The notes beneath the pieces were generated by a model. That model saw nothing but the letters and a program-made list of their open reading frames with translations. It did not search any database and was not told the DNA's origin. Below are positions 1 through 6,274 of a stretch of 11,504 nt of DNA, one piece after another. The DNA is taken from assembly GCA_903832075.1 (NCBI GenBank), contig CAILAF010000145.1:1-11504 (forward strand). The letters run 5' to 3'. Both the position numbers and the translations under genes were made by a program. Within the stretch, counting starts at the first letter, position 1; the number at the start of each line of letters is the position of its first letter. Source of the DNA: an uncultured Chitinophagaceae bacterium. GTDB lineage: Bacteria; Bacteroidota; Bacteroidia; Chitinophagales; Chitinophagaceae.

Positions 1-850
1 CAGTGTACCATTCAAGAATTGTAAATTCAGGATTATGTGTTCTGTCCATTCCTTCATTTCTAAAATTTCTGCTGAACTCATATACCCAATCAAAACCACC
101 AACAATTAATCTTTTCAAATACAACTCATTTGCAATTCTTAAATAAAACGGTACATCCAATGCATTGTGATGTGTGATAAAAGGCCTTGCTGCTGCGCCT
201 CCGGGAATGGTTTGCAAAACAGGCGTATCAACTTCCAATGCGCCGCGTTCATTTAAAAATTCGCGAATAGTGTTTACTAATTTAGTTCGTTTAACAAACG
301 TTTCTTTTACTGAAGGATTAATAATTAAATCGGCATAACGCTGACGATAACGAAATTCGGGATCGGTCACTTCATCAAACACATGCCCTTCTTCATCGCG
401 TTTAACAATTGGTAATGGCTTTAAACTTTTGGTTAATAAAGTTAATGTTTGCGTATGAACCGATGTTTCGCCGGTTTTAGTAATAAATATAAAACCGGTT
501 ACACCAATAATGTCTCCCAAATCCAAACCATGTTTAACAACATTATCCCAAAAACTTTTATCTTCTTCAGGACAAATCTCATCGCGCTTTACATATAATT
601 GAATAATCCCTTTGCTATCCTGAATTTTTATAAAAAATACTTTGCCTTTATCGTTGATGCTCATAATTCTTCCGGCAACACAAACATTTGCAAATGCATC
701 TTTTGTTTCTTCAGAAAATTGTGATTTAATATCGGCAGAATAATGTGTTACCGGATACAATGCTGCGGGGAAAGCATTGATACCGGCTTCTTGTAATTTT
801 TTTAATTTATCTCGACGAATAATTTCTTGCTCACTTAAATGTTGACTCAT
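1..850 (-). CDS. lysS: Lysyl-tRNA synthetase, class II (N-terminal 283 residues; C-terminus beyond window)
   Basis: Charges tRNA-Lys with lysine in the cytoplasm. The visible part starts MSQHLSEQEIIRRDKLKKL. An OB-fold anticodon-binding domain follows at about residues 55-150 (VAGRIMSINDKGKVFFIKIQD). The start of the class II catalytic core comes next: motif 1 around 185-210 (TKLVNTIREFLNERGALEVDTP), then the GGAAARPF loop, and motif 2 at about 261-276 (RNFRNEGMDRTHNPEF) with its conserved arginine at 264. The reading frame runs off the left edge at Thr283; bacterial LysRS is usually about 500 residues, so roughly 200 are missing. The ATG at 848-850 is the natural start, about 40 nt downstream of a good -7 element. 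rluE lies 96 nt upstream on the same strand, but lysS appears to have its own promoter. The class II LysRS call is very secure. Confidence 0.97.
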   Translation of the reverse strand, partial: MSQHLSEQEIIRRDKLKKLQEAGINAFPAALYPVTHYSADIKSQFSEETKDAFANVCVAGRIMSINDKGKVFFIKIQDSKGIIQLYVKRDEICPEEDKSFWDNVVKHGLDLGDIIGVTGFIFITKTGETSVHTQTLTLLTKSLKPLPIVKRDEEGHVFDEVTDPEFRYRQRYADLIINPSVKETFVKRTKLVNTIREFLNERGALEVDTPVLQTIPGGAAARPFITHHNALDVPFYLRIANELYLKRLIVGGFDWVYEFSRNFRNEGMDRTHNPEFTILEWYT

Positions 851-890
851 TTCAAAATACGATTTACGATGTAAGATGTACGATTTTGTG

Positions 891-922
891 CAAAGATAAG
901 TTTTGGAAAATGATTATTGAAA
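891..922 (-). promoter_or_regulatory. Bacteroidota-type promoter of lysS
   Basis: On the minus strand TATCTTTG (898 down to 891) matches the Bacteroidota -7 consensus TAnnTTTG exactly. TTTC (922 down to 919) lies 20 nt upstream, at the expected place of the -33 element (consensus TTTG/TTG). Transcription would start near 885, giving a leader of about 35 nt before the lysS ATG. The -33 element sits in the 96-nt gap after the rluE stop. Confidence 0.65.
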
Positions 923-946
923 GTAAACATATGCTAAACGCTTACG

Positions 947-1534
947 CTATTCATTGAATAATTTTTGATAAATAGTTTGTTTAGATAATTCAATCATTTC
1001 ACCGGGTAGTAAATTAGCTAATTGTATTTTTTCAATGCGATAACGAATCAATCTTAATGTTGGAAATCCAACTTTGGCTGTCATCTTTCTTACCTGTCTG
1101 TTTTTGCCTTCTGTTAAAATTAATTGAATCCATGGCGCAGGAATTTCTTTTCTAAATCTTATTGGCGGATTGCGCAAAGGAATATTGGGTTCAGTTTCAA
1201 ATAAATTGGCAATACATTTTTTTGTATGATAATTTTTTCCATCAATATTAATATCAACTCCATTTTGTATTTGCTGCAATGCACGCTGCGTAATGTTTCC
1301 ATCCACTTGCACATAATATTCTCTTTCATGCAAAAATGAAGGATGTAATAAACGATGATTAAGTGAAGTATCATTTGTTAATATTAATAAACCTTCACTA
1401 TCATAATCTAATCTTCCAACAGGATAAACATTTTTAGCAACATCAAAATAATTTTTTAATGTTTGCTTATTTTCTTCAGCAGAAAATTGCGAGAGCACTT
1501 GATAAGGTTTATAAACAATAAAATATTGAAACAT
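947..1534 (-). CDS. rluE: 23S rRNA pseudouridine synthase, RluE type
   Basis: Cytoplasmic RsuA-family pseudouridine synthase of 195 residues. It has the catalytic-aspartate signature GRLDYDSEGLL (Asp43) and the family C-terminal motif EGKNRQVRKMTAKVGFPTLRLIRY at about 141-165. There is no S4 RNA-binding domain in front, and the NPPIRFRKEIPAPW stretch (121-134) closely resembles E. coli RluE, which modifies U2457 of 23S rRNA. That supports RluE over RluB/RluF/RsuA; the target uridine is inferred by homology. The ATG at 1532-1534 has only T-rich sequence and no Shine-Dalgarno in front. A rho-independent terminator reading in the same direction ends only a few nt upstream. rluE therefore needs readthrough or a promoter almost at its start codon: TTATTTTG lies 4 nt before the ATG. 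Confidence 0.9.
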   Translation of the reverse strand: MFQYFIVYKPYQVLSQFSAEENKQTLKNYFDVAKNVYPVGRLDYDSEGLLILTNDTSLNHRLLHPSFLHEREYYVQVDGNITQRALQQIQNGVDINIDGKNYHTKKCIANLFETEPNIPLRNPPIRFRKEIPAPWIQLILTEGKNRQVRKMTAKVGFPTLRLIRYRIEKIQLANLLPGEMIELSKQTIYQKLFNE

Positions 1535-1539
1535 ATTGC

Positions 1540-1612
1540 AAAATAAAAAAGTTCCGCAGAAGCGGAACTTTGTATATGGATGGGTTAGTAAGTACCGGGA
1601 AATAAATTTCCC
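1540..1612 (-). ncRNA. Candidate small RNA or attenuated leader upstream of rluE
   Basis: A promoter at 1617-1647 and a terminator at 1548-1571, both on the minus strand, bracket about 70 nt that belong to no gene. The predicted transcript begins near 1612 with a small hairpin: GGGAAA (minus strand 1612-1607), a 4-nt loop, then TTTCCC (1602-1597). It continues through an unpaired stretch (about 1572-1596) and ends in the terminator. No meaningful ORF is visible. It could be a free-standing small RNA, or the terminated form of the rluE leader, since the terminator abuts the rluE start. I do not recognise it as a known RNA family. Confidence 0.45.
1541..1571 (-). terminator. Strong rho-independent terminator just before rluE
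   Basis: A perfect 10-bp stem pairs 1548-1557 with 1562-1571 around the 4-nt loop 1558-1561; the core is AGTTCCGC/GCGGAACT. Read on the minus strand it is followed by a T-tract (TTTTTT, A, TTTT). On the plus strand there is no such tract, so it works in the minus direction. No protein gene lies upstream of it on that strand for over 2 kb except genes on the opposite strand or separate operons. It therefore ends a short local transcript or attenuates rluE. Confidence 0.8.
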
Positions 1613-1616
1613 TACA

Positions 1617-1647
1617 CAATATTATAAATAGTTTTATCCAATACAAA
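1617..1647 (-). promoter_or_regulatory. Promoter of the candidate small RNA / rluE leader
   Basis: On the minus strand TTTG (1647-1644) is followed after exactly 19 nt by TAATATTG (1624-1617), a 7 of 8 match to TAnnTTTG. Spacing and both boxes fit the Bacteroidota housekeeping promoter. The start would fall near 1612, just at the 5' hairpin of the predicted RNA. Confidence 0.55.
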
Positions 1648-1907
1648 AAAAAATTGAAAGAATTTTATTAACATTTTGAATGTAAATGTGAATTGCCAAA
1701 CAATTCTTTAACTGTTTAAAATTGATTTTAATTTTTTTATTACAAGTATTTCATCATTGAATAAAAAAATTGATCTCATGAAACATTGATGAACAAAGCA
1801 TTTCATTAAGATTGAAATAATTATATTTTATGTTTTAGTTTGCTTTCATCTTTACAATTCATCTTTACATTGTCATCATTTGAATGAAATTGGTTCGTAA
1901 AAAAAAC
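1648..1907. other. Non-coding AT-rich stretch between the small-RNA promoter and the lpxD promoter
   Basis: Very AT-rich, with no ORF I would call. The only structure seen is a pair of perfect 12-bp direct repeats, TTCATCTTTACA, at 1845-1856 and 1858-1869 (period 13 nt). They lie about 40-65 nt upstream of the lpxD -33 element and could be regulatory or chance. A minus-strand reading frame at 1821-2027 mostly mirrors the lpxD start and has no sign of being a gene. Confidence 0.5.
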
Positions 1908-1936
1908 TTTCATCATTATTGCACTTATTACCTTTG
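1908..1936 (+). promoter_or_regulatory. Promoter of the LpxD-like gene
   Basis: TACCTTTG at 1929-1936 matches TAnnTTTG exactly. TTTC at 1908-1911 lies 17 nt upstream as a -33-like element. The predicted start near 1942 leaves a leader of about 15 nt before the ATG at 1957. Another ATG at 1950 is out of frame. Confidence 0.6.
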
Positions 1937-1956
1937 AGAACATTAAAACATGAATT

Positions 1957-2904
1957 ATGCAATTTCCTTCTCCTGTTGCTGCACAATGGATTGCTGAATT
2001 GATTGATGCAGAATTATTAGGTAACAAGAATTCCTTTGCGAAAGGAATTAATGAAATACATAAAGTTGATGAAGGAGATTTAGTGTTTGTAGATCATCCA
2101 AAATATTATGATACTTGTTTGCAAAGCAAAGCATCGTTCATCATCATTAATAATAAAGATGTTGCAATCCCCGAAGGAAAAACATTATTATATACCGAAG
2201 AACCTTTCGAAGCTTATTTAAAAATTGTAAATCATTTCAGACCATTTACACCATCAACAAAATTAATCAGCGATACTGCAATCATTGGTAAAGGAACTGT
2301 TATCATGCCTAATAGTTTTATTGGCAATCATGTAATCATCGGCGAAAATTCTATCATTCATCCTAACGTAACTATTTTAGATCATTGCATTATCGGTAAC
2401 AACGTTGTAATACAATCCGGAACTGTAATTGGTGGCGATGCATTCTATTATAATACTAAAAAAAATCGCCAAGTCTGGTTTAAAAAAATGAAAAGTTGCG
2501 GTAATGTAATTATTGAAGATAATGTGGAGATTGGCTGTAATTGTACTATTGATCGTGGCGTTACATCATCAACAAAAATTGGAAAAGGAAGTATTTTGGA
2601 TAATTTAATTCAATTAGGACATGATGTTGAAATTGGAAAGAATTGTTTGCTTGCTTCGCAAGTTGGTATTGCCGGTGCAACCATTGTTGAAGATGGCGTT
2701 ACACTTTGGGGGCAAGTTGGTGTGAATAAAACAATTACTATTGGTGCCGGCGCTGTTGTAATGGGGCAAGCGGGGATTACAAATAATATTGAAGGAAATA
2801 AAATATATATGGGGACGCCTGCAATTGATGTTGGACAAAAAAGAAGAGAGTTTGTTTGGATTAAACGGATTCCTGAATTGTGGAAGAAAGTGATGGAATC
2901 ATAA
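1957..2904 (+). CDS. lpxD: LpxD-like UDP-3-O-acylglucosamine N-acyltransferase
   Basis: A 315-residue left-handed beta-helix acyltransferase. The N-terminal 100 residues resemble the LpxD uridine-binding domain (GDLVFVDHPKYYDTC around 40-54). From about 103 to 285 there are hexapeptide repeats (IIGENSIIHPNVTI, IGNNVVIQSGTVIGG). In LpxD the reaction adds a 3-hydroxyacyl chain from acyl-ACP to the 2-amino group of acylated UDP-glucosamine during lipid A synthesis, in the cytoplasm. The catalytic histidine is present as His222 in IQLGHDVEIG, equivalent to His239 of the E. coli enzyme. It is shorter than E. coli LpxD (341 residues), lacking the long C-terminal helix. The usual DGFGFA-type loop reads GGDAFYYN (159-166). 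It stands alone, not in an lpx/fab cluster, so it may be a second, divergent paralogue with another acyl or sugar substrate. It converges on the SDR gene with a 6-nt 3' overlap. Confidence 0.78.
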   Translation: MQFPSPVAAQWIAELIDAELLGNKNSFAKGINEIHKVDEGDLVFVDHPKYYDTCLQSKASFIIINNKDVAIPEGKTLLYTEEPFEAYLKIVNHFRPFTPSTKLISDTAIIGKGTVIMPNSFIGNHVIIGENSIIHPNVTILDHCIIGNNVVIQSGTVIGGDAFYYNTKKNRQVWFKKMKSCGNVIIEDNVEIGCNCTIDRGVTSSTKIGKGSILDNLIQLGHDVEIGKNCLLASQVGIAGATIVEDGVTLWGQVGVNKTITIGAGAVVMGQAGITNNIEGNKIYMGTPAIDVGQKRREFVWIKRIPELWKKVMES

Positions 2905-3867
2905 ATTGTATTTTACTTTTAATTCTTCACAAATTCTTTTAATAGATTCTTTAATTGGTCTGTATTCAAAATTCAATAAGTAAGTATTGATTTTGCTATT
3001 ATCAAAATCAACAATTTCTTGTGCTGTTTTTGCTGTTTCTTTTGTAAGCAAAGGGTCTTTACCTGTTATCATCCCTTTAACAGCTTCTAATCGCCAAACG
3101 ATTGAAGCTAAAAATGGAGTAACTTTTTTGGTTGGCAATTTTTTATTAAAGCTCAATGCTATTTCATCAAATATTTCTTTATAAGAAACATTTGCAGCGC
3201 ATAAAATAAAACGTTGTTCATTAATAGTTCCATTCATTAATTTAATCATCACATCAACAACATCTAATACATCAACAAAACCACCTACACCATTGGTGTA
3301 CCAAGGAAATTCATCATACGCTGTTTTAAAAAATTTTGAAGAACCATTTTCCCAATCACCGGCTCCTAAAATAATTACCGGATTAACAATTACAGCTTTT
3401 AATCCTTCGCCAATGCCTCGCCACACTTCCATTTCAGCAAGAAATTTAGTTTTACCATATTCACTTTCGCTGGTGTCTTCGCTCCAATTTGTTCTTTCAT
3501 TTATTTTATTACTTTCTTTTGATTTGCCCAAAGCAGCAACAGAACTTACAAATAATAATTTTTCTACTTTACTACTTAAACAAACATTCACCACGTTCGT
3601 TGTTCCTTCAACATTTGTTTGATACAAAGATTTTTTTCTTTTGGGATTGAATGAAACAATTGCTGCGCAATGATAAACTTTAGTAACACCTTCGAATGCT
3701 TGTTCTAATGAAATAATATCAAGAATATCTCCTTTAACCCAATCAACTCCTTCTAATTGAAAAGGTATCGCATTACGATACAAGGCTTTTACATGTTCTC
3801 CCTGTTTAACTAATTCTTTAACTAAATTTGAACCAACTAAACCAGAAGCTCCGGTAACTAATATCAT
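2899..3867 (-). CDS. Extended short-chain dehydrogenase/reductase (NAD-dependent epimerase/dihydroflavonol-reductase-like)
   Basis: A 322-residue cytoplasmic oxidoreductase with an N-terminal Rossmann fold. The nucleotide-binding glycine motif TGASGLVG is at 5-12. Asp47 in the WVKGDILD strand, the SS pair at 108-109 (FVSSVAALG) and the catalytic YGKTK (Tyr137, Lys141) are all as expected for an active extended SDR. NPVIILGAGD (162-171) is typical of the dihydroflavonol-4-reductase/HpnA-like subgroup. The substrate cannot be told from sequence; sugar nucleotide, sterol or aldehyde-type substrates are all possible. It starts 35 nt downstream of the Fur-family gene on the same strand, so it is probably the last gene of the sco-fur-SDR operon. 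No functional link to metal handling is evident. Its 3' end overlaps the convergent lpxD by 6 nt. Confidence 0.85.
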   Translation of the reverse strand: MILVTGASGLVGSNLVKELVKQGEHVKALYRNAIPFQLEGVDWVKGDILDIISLEQAFEGVTKVYHCAAIVSFNPKRKKSLYQTNVEGTTNVVNVCLSSKVEKLLFVSSVAALGKSKESNKINERTNWSEDTSESEYGKTKFLAEMEVWRGIGEGLKAVIVNPVIILGAGDWENGSSKFFKTAYDEFPWYTNGVGGFVDVLDVVDVMIKLMNGTINEQRFILCAANVSYKEIFDEIALSFNKKLPTKKVTPFLASIVWRLEAVKGMITGKDPLLTKETAKTAQEIVDFDNSKINTYLLNFEYRPIKESIKRICEELKVKYNL

Positions 3868-3902
3868 GAAATAAGGTTGAGACTATAAATGTATTATTAT
3901 TA

Positions 3903-4319
3903 TCAATTGCATTTTTCGCAAATACCGCTTACCACAACATCGGCACGTTTTTGAATGAACCCTTTTGGCAACTTAACTTCCGGAATAGTGCTATTTTCCA
4001 AACAATAAGTAGTGCCGCATTCATCGCAAATAAAATGTACATGATCATCATGATGATGACCTTCGGCACATTCATCTTTACACAAAGCATACAAAACAGA
4101 ATTATCTGCTGTTGGAATAGAATGAATAATTCCTTTTTCTAAAAAAGTCTGCAATGTTCGATATATAGTTACACGATCAAAATGTTCGCCCGTCTTTTTT
4201 TCAATATCAGCATGAGCTAACGCGGCATTTGTTTTTTGAAACAGTTCTAAAATTTTTTTTCTACTGTCAGTAACACTTAGCTGACTTCGTTTTAAAATAT
4301 CTTCGATTTCACTTTTCAT
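3903..4319 (-). CDS. Fur-family metal-responsive transcriptional repressor (Fur/Zur/PerR type)
   Basis: A 138-residue DNA-binding protein. The N-terminal winged helix (about 1-80) has the recognition segment FDRVTIYRTLQTFLEKGII (47-65). The C-terminal dimerisation and metal domain carries a histidine-rich sensor stretch, HHHDDHVHF (88-96), and structural zinc sites CDEC (98-101) and CEKC (134-137). Cys80, Cys84 and Cys106 are extra. The metal (Fe, Zn, Mn or peroxide response) cannot be decided; the Cys/His richness and the MerC/SCO neighbours slightly favour Zn or another thiophilic metal. I chose the ATG at 4317-4319. A TTG two codons upstream would sit directly against the AAAAAGAG ribosome site, whereas the ATG has a normal 6-nt spacing. 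It lies 35 nt downstream of the SCO gene and probably shares its transcript. Confidence 0.9.
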   Translation of the reverse strand: MKSEIEDILKRSQLSVTDSRKKILELFQKTNAALAHADIEKKTGEHFDRVTIYRTLQTFLEKGIIHSIPTADNSVLYALCKDECAEGHHHDDHVHFICDECGTTYCLENSTIPEVKLPKGFIQKRADVVVSGICEKCN

Positions 4320-4354
4320 TATCAACTCTTTTTAAAGTTTATTAAAAATCCAAT

Positions 4355-4981
4355 TTATAAAGTTGTTCTTTTTTCTTTCAACAGACTTTTTATGTCGGTT
4401 TTTAATTTTTCTAATTCTTCATTTTTTAAGCCATCATATACACCGCCACGAATATTTCCATTTTTATCAACCAAAGCAAAGAATTGTGTATGTAAAAAAT
4501 CATCTTTAATATCATTCACTGCATTCTTTGGATCATCAATGCCATAACTGAATCTTGCCATTTTATATAAACTATCTTTTCTTCCCGTTAAGAAAACCCA
4601 TTTTGTATAATCAACATTCAAGGAATCGGCATAATGTTTCATTTGAGGAACAGAATCTCTATCCGGATCACATGAATGAGACAAGATTAAAAAATCAGGT
4701 TCCTCTTTAAATGCTTCATAAATAATTTTCATATTACTATTCATTCTTGGACAAATGCCTTTACAGTTTGTAAAAAAATAATTGACTACACAAACTTTTC
4801 CAATCATATCGGCATTATTAAATGGAGCGCCGTTTTGATTAGTAAAAGAAAAATTTTGTACAACACCTCGCTGCGGCAAAGTGCTTTTACTTAAAATATC
4901 TGTTCCTTTAAAAACAAAAACCAAAAACACAATTACTAATCCCACAAAAAATAAAGCGTAGGCCAAAAATTTTTTATTCAT
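4355..4981 (-). CDS. SCO1/SenC-family thioredoxin-fold protein (copper chaperone / thiol protein)
   Basis: A 208-residue membrane-anchored protein. One N-terminal transmembrane segment (about 8-25, AYALFFVGLVIVFLVFVF) is followed by a thioredoxin-like domain facing the periplasm. The SCO copper-binding set is intact: CKGIC (Cys73, Cys77) and His164 in FLHTQFFALVD. The NYFFTNCKGICPRM context is typical. SCO proteins deliver copper to the CuA centre of cytochrome c oxidase or act as thiol-disulfide reductases; no oxidase gene is visible here, so the partner is unknown. It is probably the first gene of a minus-strand operon with the Fur-family regulator and the SDR. The ATG is at 4979-4981. The 107-nt gap to the divergent MerC-domain gene holds a palindromic operator candidate. 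I found only a weak -7 candidate for this gene (TAACTTCG, 5004-4997) with no good -33 box. Confidence 0.92.
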   Translation of the reverse strand: MNKKFLAYALFFVGLVIVFLVFVFKGTDILSKSTLPQRGVVQNFSFTNQNGAPFNNADMIGKVCVVNYFFTNCKGICPRMNSNMKIIYEAFKEEPDFLILSHSCDPDRDSVPQMKHYADSLNVDYTKWVFLTGRKDSLYKMARFSYGIDDPKNAVNDIKDDFLHTQFFALVDKNGNIRGGVYDGLKNEELEKLKTDIKSLLKEKRTTL

Positions 4982-5053
4982 AAAATAATTTGTACGCGAA
5001 GTTAGTAGATGTAAAGTGTTTGTGTTTTATCGGAATAAAAAAGATTGAATTTA

Positions 5054-5072
5054 TTTGCAACGGCGTTGCAAA
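5054..5072. promoter_or_regulatory. Perfect 19-bp palindrome, candidate Fur-family operator
   Basis: TTTGCAAC (5054-5061), GGC spacer, GTTGCAAA (5065-5072): a perfect 8-3-8 inverted repeat. It covers the -33 element and most of the spacer of the promoter at 5054-5084, so a dimer bound here would block RNA polymerase. The length of 19 bp suits Fur-family dimers, and a Fur-family gene lies two genes away on the divergent operon. That this regulator binds here is inference. Confidence 0.6.
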
Positions 5073-5084
5073 CGGTTATCTTTG
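5054..5084 (+). promoter_or_regulatory. Promoter of the MerC-domain gene, apparently leaderless
   Basis: TTTG at 5054-5057, exactly 19 nt, then TATCTTTG at 5077-5084: a full match to the Bacteroidota promoter consensus. The ATG at 5089 is only 4 nt past the -7 box, so transcription would begin at or next to the start codon. This also rules out the upstream in-frame ATG at 4990 as the translation start. Confidence 0.75.
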
Positions 5085-5088
5085 CAAT

Positions 5089-5484
5089 ATGTTCAAATTA
5101 AAAATAAATTGGGATGCTTTAGGCGTTGCAACTTCAATTGCTTGTGCAATCCATTGTGCAATATTGCCATTACTAATAACCAGTTTGCCATTATTCGGAA
5201 TAGAAATCATTCACAATATTTTGTTTGAGTATGGAATGATATTGCTGGCTTTTTTAATTGGTTCCAATGCACTATATCATGGCTGGAAAAAACATCATCA
5301 TAATTGGAAGCCATTCATTCTATTTTCAATTGGAATACTTTTTTTATTAGCCAAACAAATATGGTTGCAATGGCATATTGTATTTTTATTTCCGGCAGTT
5401 ACATTAATAATCACTGCACACTTTTATAATTATCGTTACTGCAGATTACACAATCATGCTCATAAAGAAGATTGTAATCATTGA
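5089..5484 (+). CDS. MerC-domain small integral membrane protein
   Basis: A 131-residue inner-membrane protein with about four hydrophobic segments (roughly 11-31, 43-62, 76-90, 96-112). The MerC hallmark CAIHC (Cys19, His22, Cys23) is in the first one, followed by PLLITSLPLFG. In mercury operons MerC brings Hg(II) through the inner membrane. In Bacteroidota this domain occurs widely without mer genes, and its substrate there is not settled. A His-run KKHHHNWK (67-74) and a Cys/His tail (CRLHNHAHKEDCNH, 118-131) suggest metal binding. I start it at ATG 5089 (MFKLKINWD), not at the in-frame ATG 4990, because that extension would contain the promoter and operator palindrome and looks nothing like the family. 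It is divergent from sco-fur-SDR and probably metal-controlled. Its 3' end converges on the next gene with a 7-nt gap. Confidence 0.85.
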   Translation: MFKLKINWDALGVATSIACAIHCAILPLLITSLPLFGIEIIHNILFEYGMILLAFLIGSNALYHGWKKHHHNWKPFILFSIGILFLLAKQIWLQWHIVFLFPAVTLIITAHFYNYRYCRLHNHAHKEDCNH

Positions 5485-5491
5485 AATAGTT

Positions 5492-6274
5492 TTACTGATC
5501 TTTTTTTCTAAGATTTCCTTTTGGATACAATTTCATAAATTTATATTGATCGAACAATCTTTCAATATAATATCCAAACTCTAAATCATTCAATCGTAAC
5601 ATAACATCATAAGAAGGTCGGTAATACAACATAAATGTATCTAATTCGGGTGATTGAAGTTTTGTAATCTTTTTTACAAACAGTTTACTAAACCGATGAT
5701 CTATATATTTATCTTGTTCTTGTTGAATCAACCGTTTTTGTAGGGCTTCCAAACTTCTGTTACGCTTAAACCGAAACATATTAATCAATTCATCCAAATC
5801 AAATCCAACTGTTACGCCACCAGGATTAAACCCCGGATTATTACTTAATCTTATCCCCGGTTTTCTAAACTCAAAATACTTTGCATTGTCTCTTCTGTTT
5901 TGTAAAGAATCTAATCTATAACTATGATTGCGAACAGTTACATCAGGAAGATCGGTTGCTTTTACATGAATCATTACATTAAAAGATTCAACATTGCTGA
6001 TGGTATCAATCGGGTATTTAACAGTGGTTTTATTTAACAGTGCAAACCAAATAGAATCGGTTGAACGAACCGTTAAAATATATCTGCCGGATGAATCGGT
6101 AAGTGTTCCTCTCCCGGATGAACTTAATACTGCAACTGCTTCTAATGGCCTTCTTGCAGAAATATCATAAACAGTTCCACTAATAGTGATGTATGAATAT
6201 TTTCTTTCTTGACTAAATAGTAACGTATCACTAACAATCAACAAGATAATAAAAAAGTAAAATTTTTTTCCCAA
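5492..6274 (-). CDS. Secreted protein with CarboxypepD_reg-like (transthyretin-like) domain, function unknown
   Basis: A 260-residue protein with a signal peptide: a Lys-Lys n-region, then a hydrophobic core (about 5-20), with probable cleavage near SQ at 21-22. Next is a carboxypeptidase-regulatory-like beta-sandwich at about 29-115: ISGTVYDISARRPLEAVAVL, then TLTDSSGRYILTV. This domain is common at the N-terminus of Bacteroidota outer-membrane and periplasmic proteins. The C-terminal half (about 120-260) is charged and unfamiliar; there is no TonB-receptor barrel, so this is not a SusC-type protein. The start is TTG at 6272-6274. No ATG exists between the upstream in-frame stop (near 6308) and the domain, and the signal peptide begins right there, so TTG or another non-ATG codon must be used. 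It reads away from the esterase and ParA genes downstream of them on the same strand. The function is unknown. Confidence 0.75.
   Translation of the reverse strand: MGKKFYFFIILLIVSDTLLFSQERKYSYITISGTVYDISARRPLEAVAVLSSSGRGTLTDSSGRYILTVRSTDSIWFALLNKTTVKYPIDTISNVESFNVMIHVKATDLPDVTVRNHSYRLDSLQNRRDNAKYFEFRKPGIRLSNNPGFNPGGVTVGFDLDELINMFRFKRNRSLEALQKRLIQQEQDKYIDHRFSKLFVKKITKLQSPELDTFMLYYRPSYDVMLRLNDLEFGYYIERLFDQYKFMKLYPKGNLRKKDQ

Noticed and set aside
1548..1571. The rluE-proximal hairpin as a plus-strand terminator
   Set aside because: No T-tract follows on the plus strand and no plus-strand gene ends before it; the T-tract is on the minus side.
1821..2027. 68-codon minus-strand frame at the lpxD start
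   Set aside because: It is antisense to the lpxD N-terminus, low-complexity, without promoter or family resemblance.
2899..3867. SDR gene as part of a lipid A or sugar-nucleotide pathway with the adjacent lpxD
   Set aside because: They are convergent, not co-oriented, and the SDR is instead in line with the fur-sco operon; adjacency alone is not support.
4039..4062. ATGATCATCATGATGATGA repeat/palindrome
   Set aside because: It is the reverse complement of the His/Asp codons (HHHDDH) in the Fur-family sensor stretch, explained by coding.
4320..4325. TTG start for the Fur-family gene, two codons upstream of the ATG
   Set aside because: It would touch the ribosome site AAAAAGAG with no spacing. 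The ATG at 4317-4319 has proper spacing.
4990..5088. N-terminal extension of the MerC-domain reading frame from an in-frame ATG at 4990
   Set aside because: The stretch contains the full promoter and the 19-bp palindrome, and its 33 residues do not resemble the family. ATG 5089 gives the normal N-terminus.
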